Positions 8,758 to 15,398 of a stretch of DNA of 44,818 bases are shown one piece after another (the stretch's first letter is position 1; each line of letters starts with the position of its first letter). The notes under the pieces were generated by a model, which was given only the letters and a program-made list of their open reading frames with translations, was not told the origin of the DNA and made no database searches. The stretch comes from a virus. Position numbers and translations under genes: made by a program. Location: IMG/VR virus record IMGVR_UViG_3300005663_000083, positions 1-44,818 of that record. One strand, written 5' to 3'.

Positions 8758-10025
8758 TAGTTCCAGCCCGATTCCACAATTTGGGGACGGTAGGAGTAGT
8801 CAGGCGGGAGAATCCCAATCTCCTGAAGGACGTCCGCGCCCGCGTCGAAGGCGTGGTCGGGAGTGTTGATGTCGAACTTGTCCGTCTCCAACTCTCTACC
8901 TCTTCGTTTGGCCCAGGACAACCCCATAACTTCACGGATGAGGAATTGAGACTCGTCACAGATGGTCAGCATCCCCTGGCTCAACGGGGTCAACCACGCC
9001 TTCACTCGTTGTTCGATGCGGTTAGAGGGGGCCTTTTTGGCGGGAATGCCATTTCTCACCATCCACTCGATTCTTTCTTTCCCCGATGGGTCGCAGATGA
9101 ACTTTGTCACTCCGCCATCCATCGCGTCTCGACACGCCTTCACGAACGTCTCATCGTCGCAGTCTCGTTTGTACAGCCACTCCCGCAGATACTTGTGGCC
9201 GCTTTGCGTAACGGCGCACTCCACAATCGCGGTCGGCGACTGAACGCCGAAGTCCACCCCCGCTAGCTTTCTGACGAACAAAGTATCGGGCCAGGGCGCT
9301 ATATGTTTGTTGGGATCGAAGTTGCCCAAAACCAGCCCTTCCATCTGGACGAACTCCCCCAGGACGTACTGGCGGTACATCGGAGTCCCCTCGATGTAGG
9401 TCTGGGCCATCCTTTCGATATAGCCGTCGGGTAAATTCGCCTTGTTCTCGAAAGTGGAGCCGTGAAACAGAATATGTCCGGTCTCCTTCGCCGTGGGGGA
9501 ATCAACCCACTCTCTCCACAGCCAGTTGTACCCAGAGGGGGTGGTGGCGACCCCCAACCAGTGGGGATAGCCTTTTTGCCGCAAGCGTCCTACAAGATTC
9601 AAGTAAGCCTGTTCCTGTGAGCCATGCTCAGTCGAACCGGCCTCGTTCATCAACGCCCAGGCAACCTCGAACCCGACCAGCCTCTCAGGCGTCTCAGCCG
9701 CCTTGAGCATCCACAGACAGCCGTTTGCGAACTCAATCCGATGGTTGGGGCCACCTTTCCCCTGCTCTTGCCAGAATGCCCCCTCATACTCGCCGAAGAA
9801 GCTCCTGAGCGTCGGCAGGCAGGACTCGGCGAACATCGCCGCCACCGGCTCCGTCCAGACCCCGCGAGAGCCAGGGTGTTCCATCGAGTAGAACCAGCAC
9901 TTGATGACCCCGCCCGCCGTTTTTCCTGATCCCTGGCCCCCCATGAAGGCGGGAAACTCGGCTTTAGAGCGGACAAACCCGTCCTGCGCGCCCTTGTTCA
10001 GCGCGATGTCTACTTCAGTGACCAT
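8757..10025 (-). CDS. terL: Terminase large subunit
   Basis: This is the DNA-packaging ATPase/nuclease. From the ATG at 10025 the protein has 422 residues. Walker A is GGQGSGKT at residues 29-36, and a Walker B-like AWALMNEAGS supplies the catalytic Glu. The C-terminal RNase-H-like nuclease shows acidic residues in AGVDFGVQSP, FICDPSGKE and NTPDHAFDAGADVL. The frame is open upstream to a GTG at 10139, but that extension (38 residues, Cys/Pro-rich) looks non-native and would place Walker A too far in. Neither start has a strong Shine-Dalgarno. The stop overlaps the portal start. Confidence 0.93.
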   Translation of the reverse strand: MVTEVDIALNKGAQDGFVRSKAEFPAFMGGQGSGKTAGGVIKCWFYSMEHPGSRGVWTEPVAAMFAESCLPTLRSFFGEYEGAFWQEQGKGGPNHRIEFANGCLWMLKAAETPERLVGFEVAWALMNEAGSTEHGSQEQAYLNLVGRLRQKGYPHWLGVATTPSGYNWLWREWVDSPTAKETGHILFHGSTFENKANLPDGYIERMAQTYIEGTPMYRQYVLGEFVQMEGLVLGNFDPNKHIAPWPDTLFVRKLAGVDFGVQSPTAIVECAVTQSGHKYLREWLYKRDCDDETFVKACRDAMDGGVTKFICDPSGKERIEWMVRNGIPAKKAPSNRIEQRVKAWLTPLSQGMLTICDESQFLIREVMGLSWAKRRGRELETDKFDINTPDHAFDAGADVLQEIGILPPDYSYRPQIVESGWN

Positions 10026-10153
10026 GTGGTATACTTCAGTCGCCTTCGGGAGCCCAGTGGTACACGTGACGTTGGGAGCGGGTCTGGAGCCGAATCCGCT
10101 ATATAAATGCACCGAGCGGCAGGAGGCTAGCGTGGTCACTGACCGTCACGGAC

Positions 10154-10177
10154 ATCGGCTCTCTCATTTCGTAATGG
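10154..10177 (-). repeat. 24-bp direct repeat, downstream copy, carrying the palindrome
   Basis: It matches 10399-10422 at 22 of 24 positions. On the minus strand it reads CCATTACGAAATGAGAGAG and encodes both the stop of the 82-aa gene and an ATG opening a 22-codon ORF that begins MREP, like the 82-aa gene itself. Confidence 0.85.
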
Positions 10178-10412
10178 GTCTCTTCTTCACAATCGCCCGC
10201 ACGGGGATCGCTACAGGTTGAGCAAATGGCTTATGAGTATCTTCAGCCTGAAAACTCGCCGCCAAATACAGAAACCCGTCCTGTTCCTTCACCTTAAACC
10301 CGACGGTTACATTCGGGACGACCGCTCCCGTCATGTCCTCCGCCTCCTGCCAGCCAGGAGTCAGTAACGAGGAGTCCACCCACTCCACCCTGAGAAGAAT
10401 CGGTTCTCTCAT
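10164..10412 (-). CDS. Conserved small phage protein (82 aa, unknown function)
   Basis: The product MREPILLRVEWVDSS...VGFKVKEQDG FLYLAASFQ...IPVRAIVKK resembles small phage proteins that pair an EWVDS-type N-terminus with a VGF.VKE...L.LA core. They are common near packaging or regulatory genes and of unknown role; this is recalled similarity, not a search. The start ATG lies inside the palindrome at 10409-10422. The stop lies inside a second near-identical copy of the same 24-bp sequence. Confidence 0.7.
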   Translation of the reverse strand: MREPILLRVEWVDSSLLTPGWQEAEDMTGAVVPNVTVGFKVKEQDGFLYLAASFQAEDTHKPFAQPVAIPVRAIVKKRPITK

Positions 10413-10422
10413 TTCGTGATGG
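10399..10422 (-). promoter_or_regulatory. 24-bp repeat with palindrome at gene start
   Basis: On the minus strand CCATCACGAAATGAGAG contains the start codon of the 82-aa gene. It is paired with the copy at 10154-10177, so the gene is flanked by direct repeats of its own initiation region. Confidence 0.6.
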
Positions 10423-10430
10423 AACGCTCC

Positions 10431-10649
10431 CTAGTTGGCGTGGACGCAGGTGTAGGTTGTGTTAGGGATGTCCGTGGGCGTGCCCGTCAGCGGGATGCCC
10501 GTGGGCGTGTACCAGTACGGTGAGTGAGCCAGCTTACACTCAGCGCCCCACTCTTTGGAACACTTCACGCAGTACGCCAAGTCGCACTTCCCACAGTGGG
10601 CCAAATCGTGCTCACAGTGGTCGTGATGTCGGTCGTGTTTCTCTGCCAT
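10431..10649 (-). CDS. His/Cys-rich small zinc-binding protein
   Basis: From ATG 10649 (GGAGG upstream) the product is 72 residues. It has a dense His/Cys N-terminus (KHDRHHDHCEHDLAHCGKCD, then YCVKCSKEWG) followed by a Thr/Pro-rich tail. At least four CxxC/HxxC pairs predict zinc binding. Proteins of this pattern occur beside terminase genes in environmental phages, and their role is unknown. A longer in-frame ATG at 10670 exists, but the one with GGAGG is preferred. The palindrome 10659-10672 immediately precedes the GGAGG. Confidence 0.7.
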   Translation of the reverse strand: MAEKHDRHHDHCEHDLAHCGKCDLAYCVKCSKEWGAECKLAHSPYWYTPTGIPLTGTPTDIPNTTYTCVHAN

Positions 10650-10770
10650 TTTCATCCTCCATTTCGTCATAGATGGCGTCTTCCTCGTTGTTCCAAATCC
10701 GCGCTAGGACAGGGTCGTCCTTTTCGGTCAGGTAGCGCCTTTTCCGCCAGAGTCGCCCCCACCAACTCAT
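10612..10770 (-). CDS. Small hypothetical protein (52 aa)
   Basis: The product starts MSWWGRLWRKRRYLTEKDD, basic then acidic. ATG at 10770 overlaps the stop of the upstream gene and follows GGAG at six bases. The 3' end overlaps the zinc-binding gene by 38 bases in another frame. No family is recognised. Confidence 0.55.
   Translation of the reverse strand: MSWWGRLWRKRRYLTEKDDPVLARIWNNEEDAIYDEMEDENGRETRPTSRPL
10659..10672 (-). promoter_or_regulatory. Palindrome fused to Shine-Dalgarno
   Basis: On the minus strand CTATGACGAAATGG is followed directly by AGG. The GGAGG so formed is the ribosome-binding site of the zinc-binding gene starting at 10649. The C-to-T change in the left arm keeps a U-G pair in RNA. 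Confidence 0.5.
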
Positions 10771-11006
10771 CCCCCGCTCCTTCCCCCAGCAGGCTCCTTG
10801 GCAGCCCGCTCTAGCGCTGTACGCAGGCTGAATAGCAGCCCCGCCTTGATCTCGGCCTCCGTGGGCAACCGGTCTCTGTCGCGCTGGAACACCGAGATGA
10901 TCTCCTTGAGCGCGTTACCCATGATGTCGGCGGGGGAATCGCCCCAAATCAACTCGCTGTCAAGGGCGAAAGATTCGCCGTCCTCGCCGTGCTTCCAGTA
11001 ACCCAT
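10767..11006 (-). CDS. Conserved small phage protein (79 aa)
   Basis: MGYWKHGEDGESFAL...IWGDSPADIMGNALKEII...AEIKAGLLFSL is a small acidic protein. It resembles recurrent phage proteins with a W.GD.PAD.M...AL and E..AGLLFS pattern (function unknown, similarity recalled). The start follows AAAGGAG. The stop overlaps the next start by ATGA. An imperfect GC stem-loop lies just upstream. Confidence 0.7.
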   Translation of the reverse strand: MGYWKHGEDGESFALDSELIWGDSPADIMGNALKEIISVFQRDRDRLPTEAEIKAGLLFSLRTALERAAKEPAGGRSGG

Positions 11007-11007
11007 C

Positions 11008-11024
11008 TATTTGCTCCTTTCCCT
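11008..11024. repeat. 17-bp direct repeat (first copy)
   Basis: TATTTGCTCCTTTCCCT is repeated exactly at 11138-11154. Here, on the minus strand, it carries the AAAGGAG ribosome-binding site of the 79-aa gene. At 11138 it ends the coding sequence of the upstream zinc-ribbon gene. Confidence 0.85.
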
Positions 11025-11034
11025 AAATAGAAGA

Positions 11035-11071
11035 GGCCCGCCGCTGGGACAAGTCACCAGGCCGACGGGCC
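11035..11071 (-). other. GC stem-loop before 79-aa gene
   Basis: GGCCCG (11035-11040) pairs with CGGGCC (11066-11071), with an inner CTGG/CCAG stem. On the minus strand the stem is followed by TCTTCTATTT and then AGGGAAAGGAG. This is the same stem-then-RBS layout, with the same CGGGCCT.TTCTATT string, as before protein X. Confidence 0.55.
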
Positions 11072-11136
11072 GGAAGGAACGAGGACGTGCTATCCTCGCT
11101 CACCCAGCATACTACTAATCCCCTCGAAACGCGCAC

Positions 11137-11352
11137 TTATTTGCTCCTTTCCCTGTAGGCCCGCTTTCGGCAGGCCGCACATGAACTGTGTCGCCCGTCC
11201 CTCGGCTTACCGCAGGCGCACTGTGGGGACATGGGCTCTTGTGGGGACACTTCTGTGGGGACAATCGGCGGTGTGGGGACATACTGCGCCCTTGGCCAAC
11301 AGACAGGACACGGGCTCCCAGCACCGTTGTAGCCGCATCTCTTACAAGGCAT
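11137..11352 (-). CDS. Zinc-ribbon microprotein (71 aa)
   Basis: MPCKRCGYNGAGSPCPVCWP is followed by a Pro-rich linker and CACGKPR...CAACRKRAYRER. There are four Cys pairs in two knuckles and a basic end, which predicts zinc and nucleic-acid binding. No Shine-Dalgarno precedes the ATG. A frame-shifted overlapping ORF of similar length exists, but the Cys spacing favours this one. Confidence 0.55.
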   Translation of the reverse strand: MPCKRCGYNGAGSPCPVCWPRAQYVPTPPIVPTEVSPQEPMSPQCACGKPRDGRHSSCAACRKRAYRERSK

Positions 11353-11763
11353 TATGTCAATAGCCCAAATAGAGGGCCGCGTCTCGGAGTTGATACCCTA
11401 GCTGTATACAGAGAAGCGCGAATCGGGAACCCGTCCCGTATAGACGACACCCGCTTAATTAAGGCCGGTAAGGTTCACGCGCCCTATCCATTCCCTACCT
11501 ACAGGTTCGCACTATAACCATTAGGTCAAGTGATTTAGATAGGGACTAGTGGCACTTAGTAACAGGAATCACAATAGGTATAGATGATATCTATGGGCCT
11601 TTTGTTTCTGCTTGCCTGGCACAGTTAACACTGTAGGCTAGCTACCACGTGCTCCTCCTGCACCAAGCCCCAAAGGATCAGCCAATCGTATGGAGTCGGC
11701 AGCCTACGGGACAGGCTTAGATACCTACCTTGAGCCATATTCAGTAGTAGGAGCTGATACCAG
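11353..11763. other. 411-bp stretch without a convincing gene; palindromes
   Basis: It is AT-richer than its surroundings. It holds two perfect 10-bp palindromes (CTGTATACAG at 11402-11411, CTTAATTAAG at 11454-11463), an inverted repeat around 11580-11595 (TATAGAT...ATCTATG), and ACAGT-TAAC-ACTGT at about 11621. One short minus ORF, 11625-11738 (37 codons, starts MAQGRYLSLSRRLPTP), reads protein-like but lacks a ribosome-binding site. Position between the putative small terminase and the packaging genes makes a packaging (cos/pac) or regulatory role possible. I see no tRNA. Confidence 0.5.
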
Positions 11764-12183
11764 CTATTCACGGGTCACAAGGTTGAACTGCACGTTCAGT
11801 TGATTCCCGCCGCCCTTCTGGAGCTTCAGCAGTTCTATGGCTTTGTCAATGGTGATACCTGACGGGATAGGGACCGCAGCGTCACTGAGAGTATCCAGAG
11901 AGCCAGACAGACGGCCTATAGCCTTTACTCCAACCTCCATAATACCCGCCTTGAACGCTTCTTCCCTCTCTTCTCCCATCTCCTTCCATCTGTCCGGATC
12001 AATCCTTTTGAACCATCTGATGATTTGAGAAAAGTTTGGGCTCCGCTCAGGGTAGCGTTCAGCCATCGTCCTAGCGGCTTCGGAGAAGTTACCCGACTCG
12101 TAGACCAAGGCGACCGCCTCCGCCTTAATATCAGCAGGATACGGTGACATACCCATATTGACTAGCGCTTTAGATTCCATCAC
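11764..12183 (-). CDS. Putative terminase small subunit (HTH DNA-binding protein)
   Basis: The product has 139 residues (137 if begun at the ATG two codons in). The N-terminal half (YPADIKAEAVALVYESGNFS, then EAARTMAERYP...SQIIRWFKRI) looks like a helix-turn-helix/homeodomain-like fold. The C-terminal half is helical with DKAIELLKLQKG and a beta-like tail. This two-part form matches small terminases that recognise the packaging site and recruit TerL. A transcription regulator is the main alternative. The start region lies in the palindrome 12177-12190, divergent from the plus-strand operon. Confidence 0.5.
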   Translation of the reverse strand: MMESKALVNMGMSPYPADIKAEAVALVYESGNFSEAARTMAERYPERSPNFSQIIRWFKRIDPDRWKEMGEEREEAFKAGIMEVGVKAIGRLSGSLDTLSDAAVPIPSGITIDKAIELLKLQKGGGNQLNVQFNLVTRE

Positions 12184-12190
12184 GTCATGG
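12177..12190 (-). promoter_or_regulatory. CCAT-N6-ATGG palindrome at HTH gene start
   Basis: CCATCACGTCATGG overlaps the start codon of the putative small terminase. The identical 14-mer recurs at 27927-27940 inside a coding sequence. Confidence 0.5.
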
Positions 12191-12232
12191 AGATTGTGAA
12201 CAATGAGACAATGTTCGTATCTAGCATGGGGC

Positions 12233-12261
12233 TTGACAAGCCTTAATCATGGGTGTACTGT
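12233..12261 (+). promoter_or_regulatory. Candidate sigma70-type promoter for rightward operon
   Basis: TTGACA at 12233-12238, a 17-base spacer and TACTGT at 12256-12261. The -35 is perfect and the -10 weak. It faces the ten-gene plus-strand operon. Both this and the promoter at 28448 read TTGACAAG, so they may belong to one class. Confidence 0.5.
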
Positions 12262-12295
12262 TACGGTAGTCACGGTAGTAGTTAGGAGGGAAGAG

Positions 12296-12406
12296 ATGTT
12301 CCAGAGGATACGGTTCGCAATCGCCAAGGCCATCTGCCCCATTCGGGTTTCCGCAGTCACCATCCCCACCACCATCCCAACGCCGACCACGCGCAGGATT
12401 AGCTAA
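12296..12406 (+). CDS. Short basic peptide gene, first of rightward operon
   Basis: The ORF has 36 codons from the ATG at 12296, preceded by AGGAGG six bases upstream. The product is basic and then Thr/Pro-rich (IPTTIPTPTTRRIS). The leader TAGTTAGGAGGGAAGAG is almost repeated before the next gene (TAGTCAGGAGGAAGAG). Function unknown; a leader peptide is possible. Confidence 0.4.
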   Translation: MFQRIRFAIAKAICPIRVSAVTIPTTIPTPTTRRIS

Positions 12407-12434
12407 CCATAGGCTCAGTAGTCAGGAGGAAGAG

Positions 12435-12599
12435 ATGACACTGCTTAGGACACCTTCCCACCAATGCCAGCAAATCATCCACGGGCCCAGTGGACGCATA
12501 CGCTGCCCTTACCCTGCGTACAAGCGAACCAATGGCAAGTTCTACTGCCGCACGGACGCCCGCCGCCATAAACTGCACGCCCATTGCCTCAGTTGCTAG
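12435..12599 (+). CDS. Cys/His-rich microprotein (54 aa)
   Basis: ATG at 12435 follows AGGAGG. The product has Cys at several positions (QCQQ, RCPYPAY, FYCRTDARRH, HCLSC) and is basic, suggesting a small zinc-binding domain. It is not assigned to a family. Confidence 0.5.
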   Translation: MTLLRTPSHQCQQIIHGPSGRIRCPYPAYKRTNGKFYCRTDARRHKLHAHCLSC

Positions 12600-12670
12600 T
12601 CCCCCCAGCGTCCCGTCCATCACATGATGGACGCGATGCCGGACGGAGTAGTAGAAAGGAAGGGGAATCA

Positions 12671-12877
12671 ATGGCAACGCAGACAACGCCCGTGGTGCTA
12701 GAACAGGCAGGCCATCGCTACGTTGGCCATTGGCACGATGACATCGCTGTCTTTAGCGATGGGTCGGCCTTCCGTGCGGGGAGAGGCTGGCTTGGATACC
12801 AGGAAGCGAAAGACCTAATACCACGCATCTGCCAATGTTCTCCACGAACAGCTCTCCGCATATCCGATTACCGCTAG
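12671..12877 (+). CDS. Small hypothetical protein (68 aa)
   Basis: It starts at ATG 12671 after AAGGAAGGGG. MATQTTPVVLEQAGHRYVGH has a beta-rich look and continues with HWHDDIAVFSDGSAFRAGRG. Not recognised. The palindrome 12617-12630 lies upstream. Confidence 0.5.
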   Translation: MATQTTPVVLEQAGHRYVGHWHDDIAVFSDGSAFRAGRGWLGYQEAKDLIPRICQCSPRTALRISDYR

Positions 12878-12905
12878 CCGCCATTTCATCATGAGAGGAG
12901 ACGAT

Positions 12906-13187
12906 ATGGAACACACACCTGGGCCGTGGCGGCAGGTTGGTCACACTATCTGGGCAGGCGAACCAAATACCACTAACGGGCCAATCGCAGAAGCGAGCGG
13001 GACTACTTCTGAGGAGGTTGAGGCCAACGCTCGCCTCATCGCCGCCGCACCGGAGCTACTGTCGGCCTGCGAAGAGGCCCTGATAACCACCACGGAACGG
13101 TGCAAAATCGAGCGCATCAACCCCGATGCCAGCCCGACCGTGCTGTGCCTACGCACCGCCATCAAGGCCGCGAAGGGGGACGCATGA
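12906..13187 (+). CDS. HTPGPW-type phage protein
   Basis: 93 residues: MEHTPGPWRQVGHTIWAG...EANARLIAAAPELLSACEEAL. The HTPGPW start and the ANARLIAAAPELL helix form a pattern found very widely in phages and prophages; function unknown. The start at 12906 follows AGAGGAGACGAT, preceded by a palindrome variant (CCATTTCATCATGA, 12881-12894). The stop overlaps the next start (GCATGA). Confidence 0.85.
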   Translation: MEHTPGPWRQVGHTIWAGEPNTTNGPIAEASGTTSEEVEANARLIAAAPELLSACEEALITTTERCKIERINPDASPTVLCLRTAIKAAKGDA

Positions 13188-13489
13188 CTACCAGATACCA
13201 GACAAAGCATTACGAGGATGTGGCCCGATTGCTGCAATACCACCTAGCGGCCACTGATGGCCCAACGGATGCCCTCTTGGGGGCTCACAGTGTAGTGCAA
13301 CTACTCATTGCTGACTTCGCTGACCTCTTCGCCGCCGACAACCCGCCTCACTGTACTCATTGTAGCCGACCTGGAACTACAGGTGACCTTACAATACTTC
13401 TTACTAAGGCAGGAGAGAAGCATAATCGCGAAGGCGGTTTCGACCGTGAGCAATTCCTAGAAGCCTGCGGATTGGAAGGGAGCGACTAG
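13184..13489 (+). CDS. Conserved small phage protein (101 aa)
   Basis: MTTRYQTKHYEDVARLLQYH...IADFADLFAADNP...FDREQFLEACGLEGS. The YEDVA..L and LFAADNP...F....F..ACG elements recall a common phage protein of unknown function, here with a CxxC insert (HCTHCSRPG). It is coupled to the previous gene by an ATGA overlap. Confidence 0.75.
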   Translation: MTTRYQTKHYEDVARLLQYHLAATDGPTDALLGAHSVVQLLIADFADLFAADNPPHCTHCSRPGTTGDLTILLTKAGEKHNREGGFDREQFLEACGLEGSD

Positions 13490-13491
13490 TC

Positions 13492-13644
13492 ATGACACCC
13501 ACCACCTTCACCTGCCAGAAATGCGGCTATCAGTGGACGCCTAGACCTGGCCGACTGGAACAGGCCCGCGATAAGCCACTCAAATGCGCCAATCCACGCT
13601 GTCAATCGCTTGACTGGGATAAGAAGAGGAGACTGAGCAAATGA
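13492..13644 (+). CDS. Zinc-ribbon microprotein (50 aa)
   Basis: MTPTTFTCQKCGYQWTPRPG ... LKCANPRCQSLDWDKKRR. A classic CxxCG...CxxxxC ribbon with a basic tail. The stop overlaps the next start (ATGA at 13641-13644). Confidence 0.7.
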   Translation: MTPTTFTCQKCGYQWTPRPGRLEQARDKPLKCANPRCQSLDWDKKRRLSK

Positions 13645-13826
13645 AACTAGCCGACATCACCAAAGAGGACTTCCAGGCTTACGAAGGCGTGCGGCAGTCC
13701 GGTGTCGTGAATATGCACGATAACAGGGTACAAATCCTCGCCAGCATTAGTGTGGACGTGCATGTCGCCATCATCGAACACTACGACGCTCTCAACAAGA
13801 AGTGGCCCGAAGTCCGCCAGTCCTAG
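13641..13826 (+). CDS. Small conserved phage protein (61 aa)
   Basis: MKLADITKEDFQAYEGVRQS then GVVNMHDNRVQILASIS...HVAIIEHYDALNKKWPE. The ITKEDF.AYE.VRQSG..NM pattern is one I recall from small phage proteins of unknown role. It is coupled to the preceding gene. Confidence 0.7.
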   Translation: MKLADITKEDFQAYEGVRQSGVVNMHDNRVQILASISVDVHVAIIEHYDALNKKWPEVRQS

Positions 13827-13827
13827 C

Positions 13828-13841
13828 CCATATCATCATGG
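13828..13841 (+). promoter_or_regulatory. CCAT-N6-ATGG palindrome before 63-aa gene
   Basis: CCATATCATCATGG is followed directly by AAGGAAGGGAG, the ribosome-binding region of the gene at 13856. Confidence 0.5.
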
Positions 13842-13855
13842 AAGGAAGGGAGAAC

Positions 13856-14047
13856 ATGGCATTACGTAAGGCAATCACAGACGAACAGGCAGTATCACTT
13901 CTCAGTGAGTGCTTGATCGCGCTTCGCAACTTAGCGCCGCGCAGCATCAGTGAGCGGCAAAGACTCTGCTTCGGCGAAATCCCCCGTAAAGAGGATTGCC
14001 ACTGCACCGCCTGTAATATCCTCCGCATCCTCAACCAAACAGCCTAA
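13856..14047 (+). CDS. Small protein with CxC-xx-C motif (63 aa)
   Basis: It starts at ATG 13856 after AAGGGAGAAC. The N-terminus is helical and hydrophobic (AVSLLSECLIALRNLAPRS), and the C-terminus has DCHCTACNIL. Not recognised. Confidence 0.6.
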   Translation: MALRKAITDEQAVSLLSECLIALRNLAPRSISERQRLCFGEIPRKEDCHCTACNILRILNQTA

Positions 14048-14068
14048 GCCATCACGAGAGGAGACAAT

Positions 14069-14281
14069 ATGTACCCAATGGACGGCACCATCGAAACCCT
14101 TAAAGCAAGCAACGAACGCCTCCGCGCCGTCAACGCCAAGCTGCTAGAGGCGCTGGAAAGGAGCGCTGACAAGCTGCACAGTCTGAGAGACGAGCCTGAA
14201 TGCCTGGGCCACGTCTTCCGTGATTGTCCGAAGTCATATTGTGTCGAGGCCCGCGACGCCATTAAGGAGGCTACGGAGTGA
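14069..14281 (+). CDS. Small coiled-coil protein (70 aa)
   Basis: MYPMDGTIETLKASNERLRA is followed by VNAKLLEALERSADKL (coiled coil) and a Cys-containing end (ECLGHVFRDCPKSYC). The start follows GAGAGGAGACAAT. Similar leucine-rich/Cys small proteins accompany HTPGPW genes in phages. Function unknown. Confidence 0.65.
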   Translation: MYPMDGTIETLKASNERLRAVNAKLLEALERSADKLHSLRDEPECLGHVFRDCPKSYCVEARDAIKEATE

Positions 14282-14424
14282 TTTGCCCAACCTGCAAGAT
14301 TCCCACCAAGAACGTGTCTCGCCTAGGTAGCCGAATTCAATACTGGTTCTGCCCAAGGTGCGAGACGACGTGGCGCGCCCAATCAAATAGAGCGCCCCCA
14401 CAGGGACGCCCTACGATACACTGA
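14278..14424 (+). CDS. Zinc-ribbon microprotein, GTG start (48 aa)
   Basis: GTG at 14278 overlaps the previous stop (GTGA) and has AAGGAGG eight bases upstream. MICPTCKIPTKN...YWFCPRCETTWRA contains two CxxC knuckles. It is the last gene of the rightward operon, ending two bases before the convergent gene. Confidence 0.6.
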   Translation: MICPTCKIPTKNVSRLGSRIQYWFCPRCETTWRAQSNRAPPQGRPTIH

Positions 14425-14426
14425 TT

Positions 14427-14873
14427 TTAGCCAGCGACTAGGGAATTGTCAACCCTAGTGGCATCTGGCCCGCCACCAGCCCTGGATATGCCACGCGATA
14501 TTTCGTTTACGGTATCCACATTCAGGAACGCGCACATCTCCTCTAGCGCCCCGTCCACTATCTTGTTTACGTCCCCAGGCGTGATACCCCACCAGTCCCC
14601 CACGCTCTCCCGCCAGCTATACCGCTTCCCGTTCCGCGAGCTTGACTCGCCCTTGCATACCACGTCCCACAGTATCATCGCATGTTGAAATGGCAGGCTT
14701 CGCATCGCCTGCTCTATGTCCGACCACAGGCAGCTAGTGTTCGCCCAGGGGGCCTCATCCAGCGGCGGGGGCCTAGTGCCCAACCTGTCCTCCGGCGCTC
14801 GCATACGGGCTCCCTGCGCCCTACGCTGGTAGTCCGCTAAGAGCTTGCGGATCATTCCGCTGGTGTAGGTCAT
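14427..14873 (-). CDS. Putative ArpU/RinA- or sigma-region-4-like regulator
   Basis: 148 residues from the ATG at 14873. The central part (SDIEQAMRSLPFQHAMILWD) and then VGDWWGITPGDVNKIVDGALEEM look like paired helices resembling sigma-70 region 4 / ArpU-type phage late-gene activators. It is the last gene of the leftward lysis/replication operon. The assignment is by pattern only. Confidence 0.35.
   Translation of the reverse strand: MTYTSGMIRKLLADYQRRAQGARMRAPEDRLGTRPPPLDEAPWANTSCLWSDIEQAMRSLPFQHAMILWDVVCKGESSSRNGKRYSWRESVGDWWGITPGDVNKIVDGALEEMCAFLNVDTVNEISRGISRAGGGPDATRVDNSLVAG
14437..14459. terminator. Stem-loop between convergent operons
   Basis: ACTAGGG (14437-14443), loop AATTGTCAA and CCCTAGT (14453-14459) form a perfect 7-bp stem. 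It lies just past the plus-strand operon end and inside the 3' end of the minus gene. No T-tract follows, so termination is only a guess. Confidence 0.3.
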
Positions 14874-14943
14874 CGTTCCCACCCAGGATTGCCGCCGATA
14901 AACATTCTACGGTGCCAACGGCGCAGGAATCTCTTAATAGCTC

Positions 14944-15156
14944 TCACGCCAGCACCGCCACGGCTATCGTCACAACCGGAATCAGCACTGTCGCCCAGGC
15001 GAAAGCTATCACCCCGTACACCGCCTTTTGCTGCACTCGAAACTTGCTGTTCTCCGCCACGTCGCCGTTCAGCCTTTCCAAGTGTTCATCAATCGACTTC
15101 CAGTGTCCCTCGCACGTCTCCGTGTGGGCGACAAGCAGCGCCTCCGTCTTCGTCAC
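14944..15156 (-). CDS. XhlA-like holin-associated membrane protein
   Basis: 70 residues from the GTG at 15156 (AGGGG five bases upstream); a TTG at 15183 is also possible. The N-terminal half is a coiled coil (TKTEALLVAHTETCEGHWKS) and the C-terminus is one transmembrane helix (AVYGVIAFAWATVLIPVVTI) ending the protein. The architecture matches haemolysin XhlA-type proteins that assist holins. It sits next to the holin-like gene in the lysis cassette. Confidence 0.55.
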   Translation of the reverse strand: MTKTEALLVAHTETCEGHWKSIDEHLERLNGDVAENSKFRVQQKAVYGVIAFAWATVLIPVVTIAVAVLA

Positions 15157-15172
15157 CCTCTCCCCTAACGGC

Positions 15173-15388
15173 TTACCTGCCAAACCGATCCCATAGACCC
15201 CAGGCGGCCACGGCGATGAACGTAATAGGTATCTCCAACAGCGCCAGCTCATCAGCTTCCAGCCAGTCCCAGCGCAGCACCGAGAACGCCACAGACGCCT
15301 GCACCGCCGCGACCCAACCAGCACGGGTTAAGCCATCGCTTACAGCGTTACCCGTAGAGCCTGTAGCTCTATCTATCATGTCGTTCAC
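15173..15388 (-). CDS. Putative holin
   Basis: 71 residues from the GTG at 15388 (GAGGAG five bases upstream). There are two hydrophobic stretches (GWVAAVQASVAFSVL and LLEIPITFIAVAAWGLW) separated by acidic DWLEADE, ending in a short charged tail (DRFGR). Two spans with cytoplasmic-type ends and location in the lysis cassette support a small holin that permeabilises the inner membrane to release the amidase. No family motif is specific. Confidence 0.5.
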   Translation of the reverse strand: MNDMIDRATGSTGNAVSDGLTRAGWVAAVQASVAFSVLRWDWLEADELALLEIPITFIAVAAWGLWDRFGR

Positions 15389-15398
15389 CGTCGCTCCT

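Noticed and set aside
11353-11763. A tRNA or other structured RNA gene
   Set aside because: I found no T-loop GTTCRANYC or cloverleaf arrangement; only simple inverted repeats are visible.
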